From: Calothrix sp. NIES-4105
GTDB lineage: Bacteria; Cyanobacteriota; Cyanobacteriia; Cyanobacteriales; Nostocaceae
NCBI RefSeq assembly: GCF_002368415.1
Contig: NZ_AP018290.1
Coordinates: 9,911,717 to 9,975,716 of the forward strand
Direction: 5' to 3'
Length of the DNA stretch: 64,000 nt
The notes below the pieces were generated by a model. It was not told where the DNA came from. It saw only the letters and a list, made by a program, of their open reading frames with translations, and did no database searches. Positions 32,706-39,961 of the stretch are shown piece after piece. Position numbers and translations under genes: made by a program. The stretch's first letter is position 1. Every line of letters begins with the position of its first letter.

Positions 32706-33070
32706 GCTTGAAGTTTTTTATAGATCAATGTGTTCCTACTTCCATTGGGCAGTTTTTGCAAGGTGGTGGTCATGATGTGTTGATATTGAAAGACCATCTG
32801 CCAATTGATTCACCGGATCAAGTTGTAATTGCCAAAGCACAAGAATTAGGTGCAATTTTAGTGTCGCTGAATGGAGACTTTGCTGACATCGTTACGTATC
32901 CTCCTACTAATTATTGTGGTATTGTTTCAATCCAACTTCGGAATCATCCTGAAGTCATTCCTCAACTAATGCACAAACTATTAGATTATTTGTCTGATCA
33001 TAATGATGCGGAGTATTACCAAGGCAAGCTATTGATTGTGGAAGTGAATAAAATTCGGATTCGAGAGTAA
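32702..33070 (+). CDS. DUF5615 PIN-like toxin
   Basis: A 122-residue protein of the DUF5615 PIN-like family. The acidic active-site residues typical of PIN nucleases are visible: FFIDQCVP (first Asp), DHLPIDSPDQVVI, and LVSLNGDFADI (second Asp). PIN toxins cut tRNA or rRNA; the target of this subfamily is not known. GTG start overlapping the antitoxin TGA. The pair looks intact and is flanked by two copies of a TTCCTAGAGGATA inverted repeat. Confidence 0.85.
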   Translation: MSLKFFIDQCVPTSIGQFLQGGGHDVLILKDHLPIDSPDQVVIAKAQELGAILVSLNGDFADIVTYPPTNYCGIVSIQLRNHPEVIPQLMHKLLDYLSDHNDAEYYQGKLLIVEVNKIRIRE

Positions 33071-33125
33071 CGTTATACACTCTTAAGAATTACCCCCTCT
33101 GTAAAAATTAATAATTGTGTCAAAA

Positions 33126-33168
33126 TTCCTAGAGGATAAATCAAACACAAAAATATATCCTCTAGGAA
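33126..33168. terminator. Inverted repeat (TTCCTAGAGGATA), copy 2
   Basis: Same 13-bp arms as at 32311-32352, loop one base longer, followed by AAATTTATAT. It lies 56 bases after the toxin stop and may terminate the operon. Confidence 0.7.
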
Positions 33169-33641
33169 AATTTATATAGCGTAACTATTATGACTTTATT
33201 TTTTGCTAACTACGTATTATTCGCAAAAAAAGCGCTATTTTACAAAATGAATCTGTATGAGTAGTGTAGTTTTTATACAGCGTTATACTTTGTTTTTTCT
33301 GTGGTAACTTCAGGAATATTACAACTTAGTACGATATATAAAGATTACATGAATTTTTCAAGTTGTTTTTACATGAATTCTAAAACAAACTATAGATAAA
33401 TAGGTACGCAAAACTCTTAAGAAATTTATCAAAGCAAAGTATAAAATTTAATATGTTTTCACGGTAGCTTCACCAGATTCGTGTGATTCGTATTTAGCAT
33501 TGTGTGATGGCAGGAACATAATATTACGAAGATTTATTTTAAGGCTTTGAGATTGTAGTTGGGTTCCGTTCCTCCACCCAACCTACGTTGTTGTGCCAGC
33601 GCAGCATAATTACTGACTTAAATTTTACTACTAGAGGACTT
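33169..33641. other. AT-rich upstream region of the surface protein gene
   Basis: About 470 bases without a convincing gene. It includes a TTGGGTTCCGTTCCTCCACC / CAACCTACG repeat at 33558-33590 of the same kind as at 4720 and 40812. The sequence CTAGAGGACTT directly before ATG 33642 can serve as a ribosome site. Confidence 0.4.
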
Positions 33642-34469
33642 ATGAAACGTTACTTACAGAAGATCGAGCGTTTTATATTGGCGGTGTCATTATTAGTTGC
33701 TACTGTTTCAGCAACTTCACCAGGTTTAGCTGCAACTGTTTCTTTTTCTCGTGGAGAAATTCAATTTGATTTTAGTCAAAGTCCTATAGTAACTCAAACT
33801 AACGCGAATACTAGCGCTGTATCGATTTTTGGAGGGGGTAGGGTTTTGACGACAAGCGATGCTATCGCATTTGTTGGAACTGAGGCGCCGCAAGGGTCAG
33901 GATATTCTCAAAGTCTTGGTCAAGGTGGGGATGGAGATCATATAGGTGTGGCAGAAAGTCAAGCTTTCTTGAGAGCAACTTTTGATGTTGCTGAAAATAC
34001 TCCTTTCTTTTTTGATTTTGCAGCAATTTTAAACTTAGTTACATCAATAGATACTTCTAATAAAGAGGATGCAATAGCTTATGGAAATGTTGTATTTGAG
34101 TTGCTGGATATTAATGAAAATCGGCTCTTAGATTTTTTTGTTCTCGAATCATACTTAGCAGCAAATAAAGATGACGATTTTATTATATTTGACGCAAGCG
34201 ATAATCTGATTATAAATGATTCTGCTGCTGAGTTTAATTTTGGTGGTAATCAAGAATTCGCTAGAGGTTTTGTTTCAGGAGGTTCTGGATATTCTTTCAC
34301 ACAACCAACAACATTAGTTTTATCAGCATATACTAAAAATCGAGCTTTGGTGCAAGTAGCCGAACCATCATTCGTGTTCGCTTTGCTTTTAGTCTTTGCT
34401 ATAAGTATAGCGTTTAAATTGAAATACAAAACTCATAACATAAAGGAAACTATGAATACAGATGTATAG
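33642..34469 (+). CDS. Exported PEP-CTERM-like surface protein
   Basis: A 275-residue protein. A signal peptide is clear (KRYLQKIERFILAVSLLVAT ending near GLAA). The mature part is strand-rich and acidic (SFSRGEIQFDFSQSP, GGDGDHIGVAESQAF). The C-terminus has the layout of a PEP-CTERM sorting signal with AEPS in place of PEPS, a hydrophobic helix (FVFALLLVFAISIAF) and a basic tail (KLKYK), followed by ~11 more residues. Likely anchored or processed by an exosortase. The frame is open further upstream, but ATG 33642 with AGAGGA is the better start. Confidence 0.75.
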   Translation: MKRYLQKIERFILAVSLLVATVSATSPGLAATVSFSRGEIQFDFSQSPIVTQTNANTSAVSIFGGGRVLTTSDAIAFVGTEAPQGSGYSQSLGQGGDGDHIGVAESQAFLRATFDVAENTPFFFDFAAILNLVTSIDTSNKEDAIAYGNVVFELLDINENRLLDFFVLESYLAANKDDDFIIFDASDNLIINDSAAEFNFGGNQEFARGFVSGGSGYSFTQPTTLVLSAYTKNRALVQVAEPSFVFALLLVFAISIAFKLKYKTHNIKETMNTDV

Positions 34470-34527
34470 ATACACATATATCTAAACATCTGTATTTTGC
34501 AAGCATTTTATTTTTAATACAGTGTAT

Positions 34528-34959
34528 CTAAACAGGATTTACTGCTTGGAGTAACTGTTCAGATGGAGAATAGTTATCTGTGATAATTTGTGGACATCGC
34601 GCGCAAGCTGATTTACCTTCTTGCTTCCACCAGCGACAATTTCTACGAATAGAACAAGATGGTAATTCGTCTGCTACAGTTGGCAACTTATCAACAATTC
34701 GCATTGCTAAACGACAGTCTTTACCATCGAAATGCTGACAAGCTGATTCTGCACAGGACGCTGCCGTCCGAAAAATTTCGGCAGGTGTTACTGGATTTGC
34801 CTTTGCTATTAACTCCGAAGTAATAGGTAGAGGTTGTTTTAGATAAGCTATACGTGGTGCTGAAGAAGTTCCAGCTACTACCCCAAAGACAACGCCATCT
34901 TTGGATTCAGGTCTAGCACTAGGACAAAGCGTTGTTCGATTAGCAATTCTGTCTTCCAT
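34528..34959 (-). CDS. Cysteine-rich protein at the end of the peptide locus
   Basis: A 143-residue protein with eight cysteines, seven of them in the C-terminal half: CAESACQHFDGKDC, then CSIRRNC, then CARC. The spacing suggests a metal or Fe-S site. The middle region (PRIAYLKQPLPITSELIA) resembles no family I can name. It is the last gene of the 34.5-45.6 kb leftward run, 41 bp after a leader-peptide gene. It could be a maturation or immunity factor, but that is inference from position only. Confidence 0.6.
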   Translation of the reverse strand: MEDRIANRTTLCPSARPESKDGVVFGVVAGTSSAPRIAYLKQPLPITSELIAKANPVTPAEIFRTAASCAESACQHFDGKDCRLAMRIVDKLPTVADELPSCSIRRNCRWWKQEGKSACARCPQIITDNYSPSEQLLQAVNPV

Positions 34960-35000
34960 TGATTATTCCAATGTAGAAGTATATTTTTTATGCTTAAAGG

Positions 35001-35357
35001 CTAAGAATCAAGAGATTTTTCGCTGTAAGGTATAAAAATTAACCCAGCTACTACTGGCGGACAAATTGGTTTAATAATAGGCTTAGTAGGCAGGCAAATT
35101 GGTTTAATAGAAGGCTTAATTGGTGAATAAATTGGTTCAACTTGCTTAAATCCTGCGACTGCGATTTCAAAATTGCTATCATGCACGACTATTGCAGTTT
35201 CCGCGTTTAAGCCACCCGTAATGCCAGCAGTTTCTTCATCAGACAAAGCGAATAAAGTCTCTTCTACTAACCCTCTGCGTGTTATAGCATTACTAATAGC
35301 ATCATTAATGAGGTCATTAATTTCTATTTGGCTGTTGTGTTTTTGATGTTCTTTCAT
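35001..35357 (-). CDS. Putative RiPP precursor with proline-rich repeated core
   Basis: About 118 residues. A helical leader ends in LSDEETAGITGGLN, a double-glycine-type cleavage motif. The predicted core includes a proline-rich repeat: YSPIKPSIKPICLP then TKPIIKPICPP, i.e. three I-K-P-[SI] units and two K-P-I-C. I start at 35357, where AAGGAATCAAACC precedes the ATG. It follows the ATP-grasp ligase gene by 76 bp on the same strand, so it may be a second substrate of that enzyme or of the exporter. No known RiPP core class fits. Confidence 0.6.
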   Translation of the reverse strand: MKEHQKHNSQIEINDLINDAISNAITRRGLVEETLFALSDEETAGITGGLNAETAIVVHDSNFEIAVAGFKQVEPIYSPIKPSIKPICLPTKPIIKPICPPVVAGLIFIPYSEKSLDS

Positions 35358-35433
35358 GGTTTGATTCCTTATCATACGTGTAAGTTGTCACCTTTTACTA
35401 ATTGACACAATCAGTAAAACTTGTTTGTCACAT

Positions 35434-36462
35434 CTAATTTGACAGAGATAGGAGAATTTTTTCAGGGTTTTCTTGTTTCTCTTCCTGTATATCAGTAAGC
35501 AATATTTCTGCTATCGCTTTGGAAATAGGCAAGTATGGTGGACAACATTCCAACCAGAAAAATTCTCCAACTGGGTTAATCTCCAGAAATACATGTTGAC
35601 CATCTGGTGTGACAATAATATCTATGGCGCCGTAGTTTAAGCCGAATTTTGCCATGAATTTAAGTAGAAGAAGCTCTACATTCTTAGGTAAGTCATAAGG
35701 TTCCCAAGAATGGAGTAAAGCAAGTCCTTGTTTTCGCCAATCATATTTTGCTTTTTGCATTTGTTGCGAGTCAACAGCAGCAGTAAATAAACGCTTGCCC
35801 ACAACAATTGTTCTTAATTCTAATGCTTTCGGTACTTTTTCTTGAAAGGTCATTGGACAGAAACGTAACCCATCAAGATGTTTAAGGTCTTCATCATTAA
35901 CTGGATTTGTGAAAACAACTTGCTCTGTGCCTTGCTTATCATAAATAGCGAACGAAGAAAGCATCTTCGTAATCATACCTTGCTTACACTCTTGAGAAAA
36001 CTCCTTGACTGCAAGCGGGTTGTTTGTAATTAGAGTACGTGGTGTCACCAAACCAACTTCACGTGCTATTTGCAATTGTAATTGTTTATTGTCAGCCAAA
36101 CGGATATTTGGTAAAGCATCAAGATGAAATCCTTTAATACTTGCAATCATGCCTCCAATGGTCGCGCGGCATTCACCAATCGATGCTTCTCGAAATTGCT
36201 TCTCCATTGTAGTAGGGATTTTGGCGCCCATTGCAATGCGACGATACCAAACTCCAGATACCTCAGCCAAATCTAATCTTGAGTCATCGACTGTTAGAAT
36301 TTGACGTTCATAACCATTGCTATAATATACATCTAAATGCACTTCTGTAGGAAATCTGTCTGTATCAAAGCGAAACGCTTTTTCTCCTTGAGCCTCTATA
36401 GATTTTATTACTAAAGGAATACTCTCGTTATCTTGGCTGTGAGTGATTATTAAAACAGTCAT
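35434..36462 (-). CDS. ATP-grasp peptide ligase of the microviridin/graspetide type
   Basis: A 342-residue ATP-grasp enzyme of the MvdC/MvdD (MdnB/MdnC) family. N-terminal pre-ATP-grasp domain: TVLIITHSQDNESIPLVI with GVWYRRI. Central part: DNKQLQLQIAREVGLVTPRT. Metal and ATP site: GAIDIIVTPDGQHVFLEINP, followed by GEFFWLE. Such ligases form ester or amide rings between Thr/Ser/Lys and Asp/Glu of precursor peptides. A multi-core microviridin-type precursor lies 0.5 kb upstream. Canonical microviridin needs two ligases (ester and amide); only one is here, and I cannot tell which type it is. Confidence 0.88.
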   Translation of the reverse strand: MTVLIITHSQDNESIPLVIKSIEAQGEKAFRFDTDRFPTEVHLDVYYSNGYERQILTVDDSRLDLAEVSGVWYRRIAMGAKIPTTMEKQFREASIGECRATIGGMIASIKGFHLDALPNIRLADNKQLQLQIAREVGLVTPRTLITNNPLAVKEFSQECKQGMITKMLSSFAIYDKQGTEQVVFTNPVNDEDLKHLDGLRFCPMTFQEKVPKALELRTIVVGKRLFTAAVDSQQMQKAKYDWRKQGLALLHSWEPYDLPKNVELLLLKFMAKFGLNYGAIDIIVTPDGQHVFLEINPVGEFFWLECCPPYLPISKAIAEILLTDIQEEKQENPEKILLSLSN

Positions 36463-36660
36463 ATTATTTTTGATTATAGATTTTGCAGAGGCAGGTTTAC
36501 GAAATATTCAACTTGGTTTTAGGATATTTGTTAACCCGCCCTTACTTAGGGTAATTAATAAAACAACGTCACGAAATAGATACATACAAAAGTTTATTTC
36601 AGTAAGAGTAGAGATTTGATAAATAGTAGACTAATTTATCACGTCTCTACAGAACTTCTA

Positions 36661-36927
36661 TTAACGTGTGGAAACGCTCGTCGCGGAGGCAAAAGAGGAT
36701 ATAAAATTTTTGCCTAAAACTACGCCAGCACGGGCTGTACTCACTAAAGTTGTTGCTGTTACTACCTGTCTACCAACAATACTGTTATTATTGATTAAAC
36801 GAGGCAGAAAAAGACTAAATAAAAAAGAATTTGGTATTATAATTCTGTTTAATCCACCTTTGACATTAGCATCATTTTTGCTGAGGACTCGACAAAAACT
36901 CAAATCTGTAACTTTCAATCTAGTCAT
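36661..36927 (-). CDS. Small leader-type peptide with GG motif
   Basis: An 88-residue protein starting MTRLKVTDLSFCRVLSKNDA and NVKGGLN. The L-K-V-x-D-L-S-F opening and the GG match the leaders of the other peptides in this locus. After GG the sequence is hydrophobic and then Ser/Thr/Ala/Val-rich. A weak start context (no clear Shine-Dalgarno) lowers confidence; a longer frame on the opposite strand has no gene-like features. Confidence 0.5.
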   Translation of the reverse strand: MTRLKVTDLSFCRVLSKNDANVKGGLNRIIIPNSFLFSLFLPRLINNNSIVGRQVVTATTLVSTARAGVVLGKNFISSFASATSVSTR

Positions 36928-36979
36928 ATTACAATTAGCTCAAAGTGTACAATGGTTATCCAAAAGTAATTACTAATGT

Positions 36980-37300
36980 TTAGTTTGTGGGTAGTGGTGT
37001 TGTAGCAATCAAATCGTCACCATCAGATGGATATTTTAGGGTGACAGCATATTCTTCATGGTCAGATGGATACTTTTTAGTGACTGGAGGATGAATAGGA
37101 AAACCATCTTCACGGTCAGAGGGATACTTTAAGGTGGTAACTATTCCATCTGGAATTTCTGGAGGAAACTTAAGAGTTGGAGCAGCATATCTTAAACCTC
37201 CTTGCACCTCATCTATTTCCTCATCGGATAAATCTTCACAAAATTGTCCTTCTAAATAGCGAGCGAAGAATGGTAAAGTTTTTTCATTTTCGTGTGTCAT
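36980..37300 (-). CDS. Multi-core microviridin-type (graspetide) precursor
   Basis: A 106-residue precursor. The leader carries PFFARYLE at residues 10-17, almost the microviridin recognition motif PFFARFLE, and ends LSDEEIDEVQGG at G35. The rest holds one degenerate and three canonical core motifs: TLKFPPEIPD (42-51), TLKYPSDRED (56-65), TKKYPSDHEE (74-83) and TLKYPSDGDD (87-96). T-x-K-Y-P-S-D-x-[ED]-[ED] is the ring-forming microviridin core. It lies upstream of the ATP-grasp gene on the same strand. One precursor would give up to three or four protease-inhibitor-like products. Confidence 0.9.
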   Translation of the reverse strand: MTHENEKTLPFFARYLEGQFCEDLSDEEIDEVQGGLRYAAPTLKFPPEIPDGIVTTLKYPSDREDGFPIHPPVTKKYPSDHEEYAVTLKYPSDGDDLIATTPLPTN

Positions 37301-37338
37301 CGTGTTGTACTCCCTAACAACTGAGTTTGAATTGATTT

Positions 37339-37698
37339 TTATAGAAGATAAGAAAAGTTGGAAGCAGTTGAAATTGATTTTGCCGAATTGCTTCCAGATA
37401 ACACAACAGTACGAGATCTCCCTCCATCACTTAACACTTCATATCCAGATAAGCCAGCCTGGGTATTTTCTAATTTGTTAACAACAGTTCCTGGCTCAGA
37501 GTAAATTTCTTTTTTCTGATAACCTTCTAACTCTAAAGGTAAAATGCGAAACAACTGCTGAGATAAATACTCATATAAATATGGTGAATTTCCAGCAAAA
37601 AACAATCCACCTGTTATCTCAATTATTTTCTCTACTGCTACTTCACAAAAGCTCAAGTCTGATATCTCTAATTTACTTGTGCTGTAACACATACACAA
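37339..37698 (-). CDS. Leader-type peptide with GG motif
   Basis: A 119-residue protein. The opening SKLEISDLSFCEVAVEKIIE with ITGGLFF is close to the LKVTDLSF...KGGLN leader of the 36.7-kb gene. The putative mature part is ~85 residues, polar, ending in a Ser-rich stretch (VVLSGSNSAKSISTASNF). No Cys-rich or lanthipeptide-like core is seen. Probably a substrate of the C39-peptidase exporter in this locus rather than of the ATP-grasp ligase. Confidence 0.6.
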   Translation of the reverse strand: MCMCYSTSKLEISDLSFCEVAVEKIIEITGGLFFAGNSPYLYEYLSQQLFRILPLELEGYQKKEIYSEPGTVVNKLENTQAGLSGYEVLSDGGRSRTVVLSGSNSAKSISTASNFSYLL

Positions 37699-37797
37699 TA
37701 ACCCTTAAAATCCAAAAAAGGTTTAGATAATGCCTTTCATTCTCAAAAATTTAGAATTATGAGAGATGATTCGATGACTGTCTTCTGACGAATTTCA

Positions 37798-38148
37798 CTA
37801 GCTACCTATAGATGTTTTGAAATTGCTAGAACTATTGAAAGAAAACGAAGTAGAAGTATTCAAAGTTGATGAACTAGCTATTTGGCTTCCTGAACTTGCA
37901 TATGCTGTAGCAAGAGCATCAGCTGTACTGACTGTGAATCCTGAGCAGTATATAACTTTTGCTTGAGTTTGAGCATTTGTGTAAGTCAACTGACCCATAG
38001 CAAGCCCTGTGGCGCCAGCTAAAGCATATCCAGTACCCGTTGCAGTAAATGTTGCAGTTTCAGCAAAGGCGTTGCCAGCTATTACCAGATTACTTCCATG
38101 TGTCTGCTGTAGATAACTTAAGTCTTTTATAATTAACTGATTTTTCAC
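37798..38148 (-). CDS. Leader-type peptide, Ala/Thr/Ser-rich
   Basis: A 116-residue protein. The leader NQLIIKDLSYLQQTHGSNLV ends in IAGNAFAET, i.e. an AG rather than GG before the presumed cleavage point. The mature part is small-residue-rich (TATFTATGTGYALAGATGLA) and ends in a Ser/Asn/Phe-rich tail (SFSFNSSSNFKTSIG). It resembles secreted matrix-type peptides more than a cyclised RiPP. Confidence 0.6.
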   Translation of the reverse strand: MKNQLIIKDLSYLQQTHGSNLVIAGNAFAETATFTATGTGYALAGATGLAMGQLTYTNAQTQAKVIYCSGFTVSTADALATAYASSGSQIASSSTLNTSTSFSFNSSSNFKTSIGS

Positions 38149-38277
38149 TACTACCTCAGAAAGTTTTTCTAACTACTGAAGCCGCTTACTAACCAAGATA
38201 TCCTGAAATACAGCATTTCTTATTTAAGTCATATTTTCAGAAATCTTCAATGATTGAAAAGTTTTGTAGGGTTTGTA

Positions 38278-38324
38278 GCTCACGGTGTTTCGCCTGTGCA
38301 TTGGTCAGGCGGGACACCGTGAGC
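38278..38324. repeat. 19-bp-arm hairpin repeat
   Basis: GCTCACGGTGTTTCGCCTG pairs with CAGGCGGGACACCGTGAGC (one G-T/G-C type mismatch) over a 9-base loop. It lies between two leader-peptide genes. A decayed fragment is at 241-266. Confidence 0.7.
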
Positions 38325-38385
38325 CTACTTACTACAAGCTTTCAGAATTAATCAAACAGATCACTAGTTAACTGATTATCAACTA

Positions 38386-38718
38386 CTACACAGGGTTGAT
38401 AACAGCAACAGAGGTACTACCAGAGAAAGAACCACCGCCAACTTGAGTTACAGCTAGTGTGTCTGCCTTGGTGAACGAAGAGGTTAACAAAAAGGGATAG
38501 GGGTTAATCGCATCACCCTTCGCACCAGCAGAAGCACTGTTACCTAAAGCTAAAGGAGCATTGATGGTGGTTACAAAGTTATTTTGGGTGGTGTAAGTAA
38601 TATTAATCTTGTCGGTTTGATTATAGGTGCTTAAAAAGTTATTACCAGAACTGAATGTACCGCCAACAACTTCAACAGCTTCTACAACTTCTAAAACGTT
38701 CAAATCTGAAATAATCAT
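38386..38718 (-). CDS. Tandem GG-leader peptide, copy 1
   Basis: 110 residues. Leader MIISDLNVLEVVEAVEVVGG, then a mature part of ~90 residues rich in Ser, Thr, Asn, Gly and Ala (TFSSGNNF, NITYTTQNNFVTTINAPLAL, GGGSFSGSTSVAVINP). CAGGAGAAAAACA precedes the ATG. It differs from the other copies at a few sites (L for V after NNF, V for A, and an end in NPV instead of NPIW), so it is the most diverged unit of the array. Likely exported and leader-cleaved by the C39 transporter of the locus. Confidence 0.75.
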   Translation of the reverse strand: MIISDLNVLEVVEAVEVVGGTFSSGNNFLSTYNQTDKINITYTTQNNFVTTINAPLALGNSASAGAKGDAINPYPFLLTSSFTKADTLAVTQVGGGSFSGSTSVAVINPV

Positions 38719-38828
38719 TGTTTTTCTCCTGAAAATGAATTGTTTGTACTTGAGAATTTTGCTTGCAACCAACAAACAATTAGTTGGTTGCATATGCCAA
38801 AAGCTTAAAGTAACCGAAATTTAATGTA

Positions 38829-39164
38829 TTACCATATAGGGTTAATAACAGCAGCAGAGGTACTACCAGAGAAAGAACCACCGCCAACTTGAGTTACAGC
38901 TAGTGTGTCCGCCTTGGTGAACGAAGAGGTCAACAAAAAGGGATAGGGGTTAATCGCATCACCCTTCGCACCAGCAGAAGCACTGTTACCTAAAGCTAAA
39001 GGAGCATTGATGGTGGTTACAAAGTTATTTTGGGTGGTGTAAGTAATATTAATCTTGTCGGTTTGATTATAGGTGCTTACAAAGTTATTACCAGAACTGA
39101 ATGTACCGCCAACAACTTCAACAGCTTCTACAACTTCTAAAACGTTCAAATCTGAAATAATCAT
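38829..39164 (-). CDS. Tandem GG-leader peptide, copy 2
   Basis: 111 residues, identical to copy 3 in protein and nearly so in DNA. Leader to GG at residues 19-20, then a Ser/Thr/Asn/Gly-rich mature part ending VINPIW. CAGGAGAAAAACA lies before the ATG. Between this gene and copy 1 is a hairpin GCAACCAAC...GTTGGTTGC (38765-38791), repeated upstream of this copy at 39211-39237. The 446-bp spacing to both neighbours is exact. Confidence 0.75.
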   Translation of the reverse strand: MIISDLNVLEVVEAVEVVGGTFSSGNNFVSTYNQTDKINITYTTQNNFVTTINAPLALGNSASAGAKGDAINPYPFLLTSSFTKADTLAVTQVGGGSFSGSTSAAVINPIW

Positions 39165-39274
39165 TGTTTTTCTCCTGAAAATGAATTGTTTGTACTTGAG
39201 AATTTTGCTTGCAACCAACAAACAATTAGTTGGTTGCATATGCCAAAAGCTTAAAGTAACCGAAATTTAATGTA

Positions 39275-39610
39275 TTACCATATAGGGTTGATAACAGCAG
39301 CAGAGGTACTACCAGAGAAAGAACCACCGCCAACTTGAGTTACAGCTAGTGTGTCTGCCTTGGTGAACGAAGAGGTCAACAAAAAGGGATAGGGGTTAAT
39401 CGCATCACCCTTCGCACCAGCAGAAGCACTGTTACCTAAAGCTAAAGGAGCATTGATGGTGGTTACAAAGTTATTCTGGGTAGTGTAAGTAATATTAATC
39501 TTGTCGGTTTGATTATAGGTGCTTACAAAGTTATTACCAGAACTGAATGTACCACCAACAACTTCAACAGCTTCTACAACTTCCAAAACGTTTAAATCTG
39601 AAATAATCAT
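39275..39610 (-). CDS. Tandem GG-leader peptide, copy 3 (first in the array)
   Basis: 111 residues, protein identical to copy 2. It is the most upstream unit; its 5' region differs from the duplicated spacers (ATTGAGAGAAACTC before the ATG), which suggests it keeps the ancestral promoter while copies 2 and 1 carry the duplicated spacer. The ~350 bp upstream are AT-rich (poly-A/T) and separate it from the foldase gene, a plausible place for a strong promoter. Confidence 0.75.
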   Translation of the reverse strand: MIISDLNVLEVVEAVEVVGGTFSSGNNFVSTYNQTDKINITYTTQNNFVTTINAPLALGNSASAGAKGDAINPYPFLLTSSFTKADTLAVTQVGGGSFSGSTSAAVINPIW

Positions 39611-39961
39611 GAGTTTCTCTCAATCAATTGCTAAGTGTTTTGTGTCAACTTATTTGTTTTGTTGCTCACATCTTCAATATAGCAATTATCAAAAAAAAGT
39701 CAACATTTAATCTGTGAAAATCGCAATTTTTACTTTTGCTTTATATTGTATTTTCTGATATATTTAAACACAATTTTTTGAGCAAAAATTATTGATTTTT
39801 GCTCAGAAATCAGCTTGAATATATTATTCAAAAAAATGCAGTTGCTTTTACAAAAAAGCTTTGCAGCTTATTGGTTTCAAAAATTCAATAAATAGTTCAT
39901 ATCACTTAAGAAAGATAGAAACTCACTTAAGAAAAATAAAAACTAAAAAAATAAAATGAGA
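39611..39961. other. AT-rich upstream region of the peptide array
   Basis: About 350 bases of very AT-rich DNA with A and T tracts (ATTATTCAAAAAAATG, CAAAAATTATTGATTTTTGC near 39783). ACTTAAGAAAGATAGAAACT and ACTTAAGAAAAATAAAAACT at 39905-39946 are a direct repeat. No gene; probable promoter region of the array. Confidence 0.45.

Larger units (their letters stand above)
38383..39610. repeat. Three-copy tandem array of 446-bp cassettes
   Basis: The start codons lie at 38718, 39164 and 39610, exactly 446 bases apart. Two of the three units include the same spacer with a GCAACCAAC/GTTGGTTGC hairpin and CAGGAG ribosome site. Near-identity at the DNA level points to recent duplication or gene conversion. 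Confidence 0.9.

Noticed and set aside
36668-36976. 102-residue plus-strand open frame
   Set aside because: Opposite the leader-type peptide gene; no ribosome site, and the minus-strand product shares a leader motif with neighbours.
38386-39239. Longer 135-136-residue versions of the tandem peptides beginning MQPTNC
   Set aside because: The extra residues come from the duplicated spacer, which contains a hairpin and the CAGGAG ribosome site for the MIISDL start.
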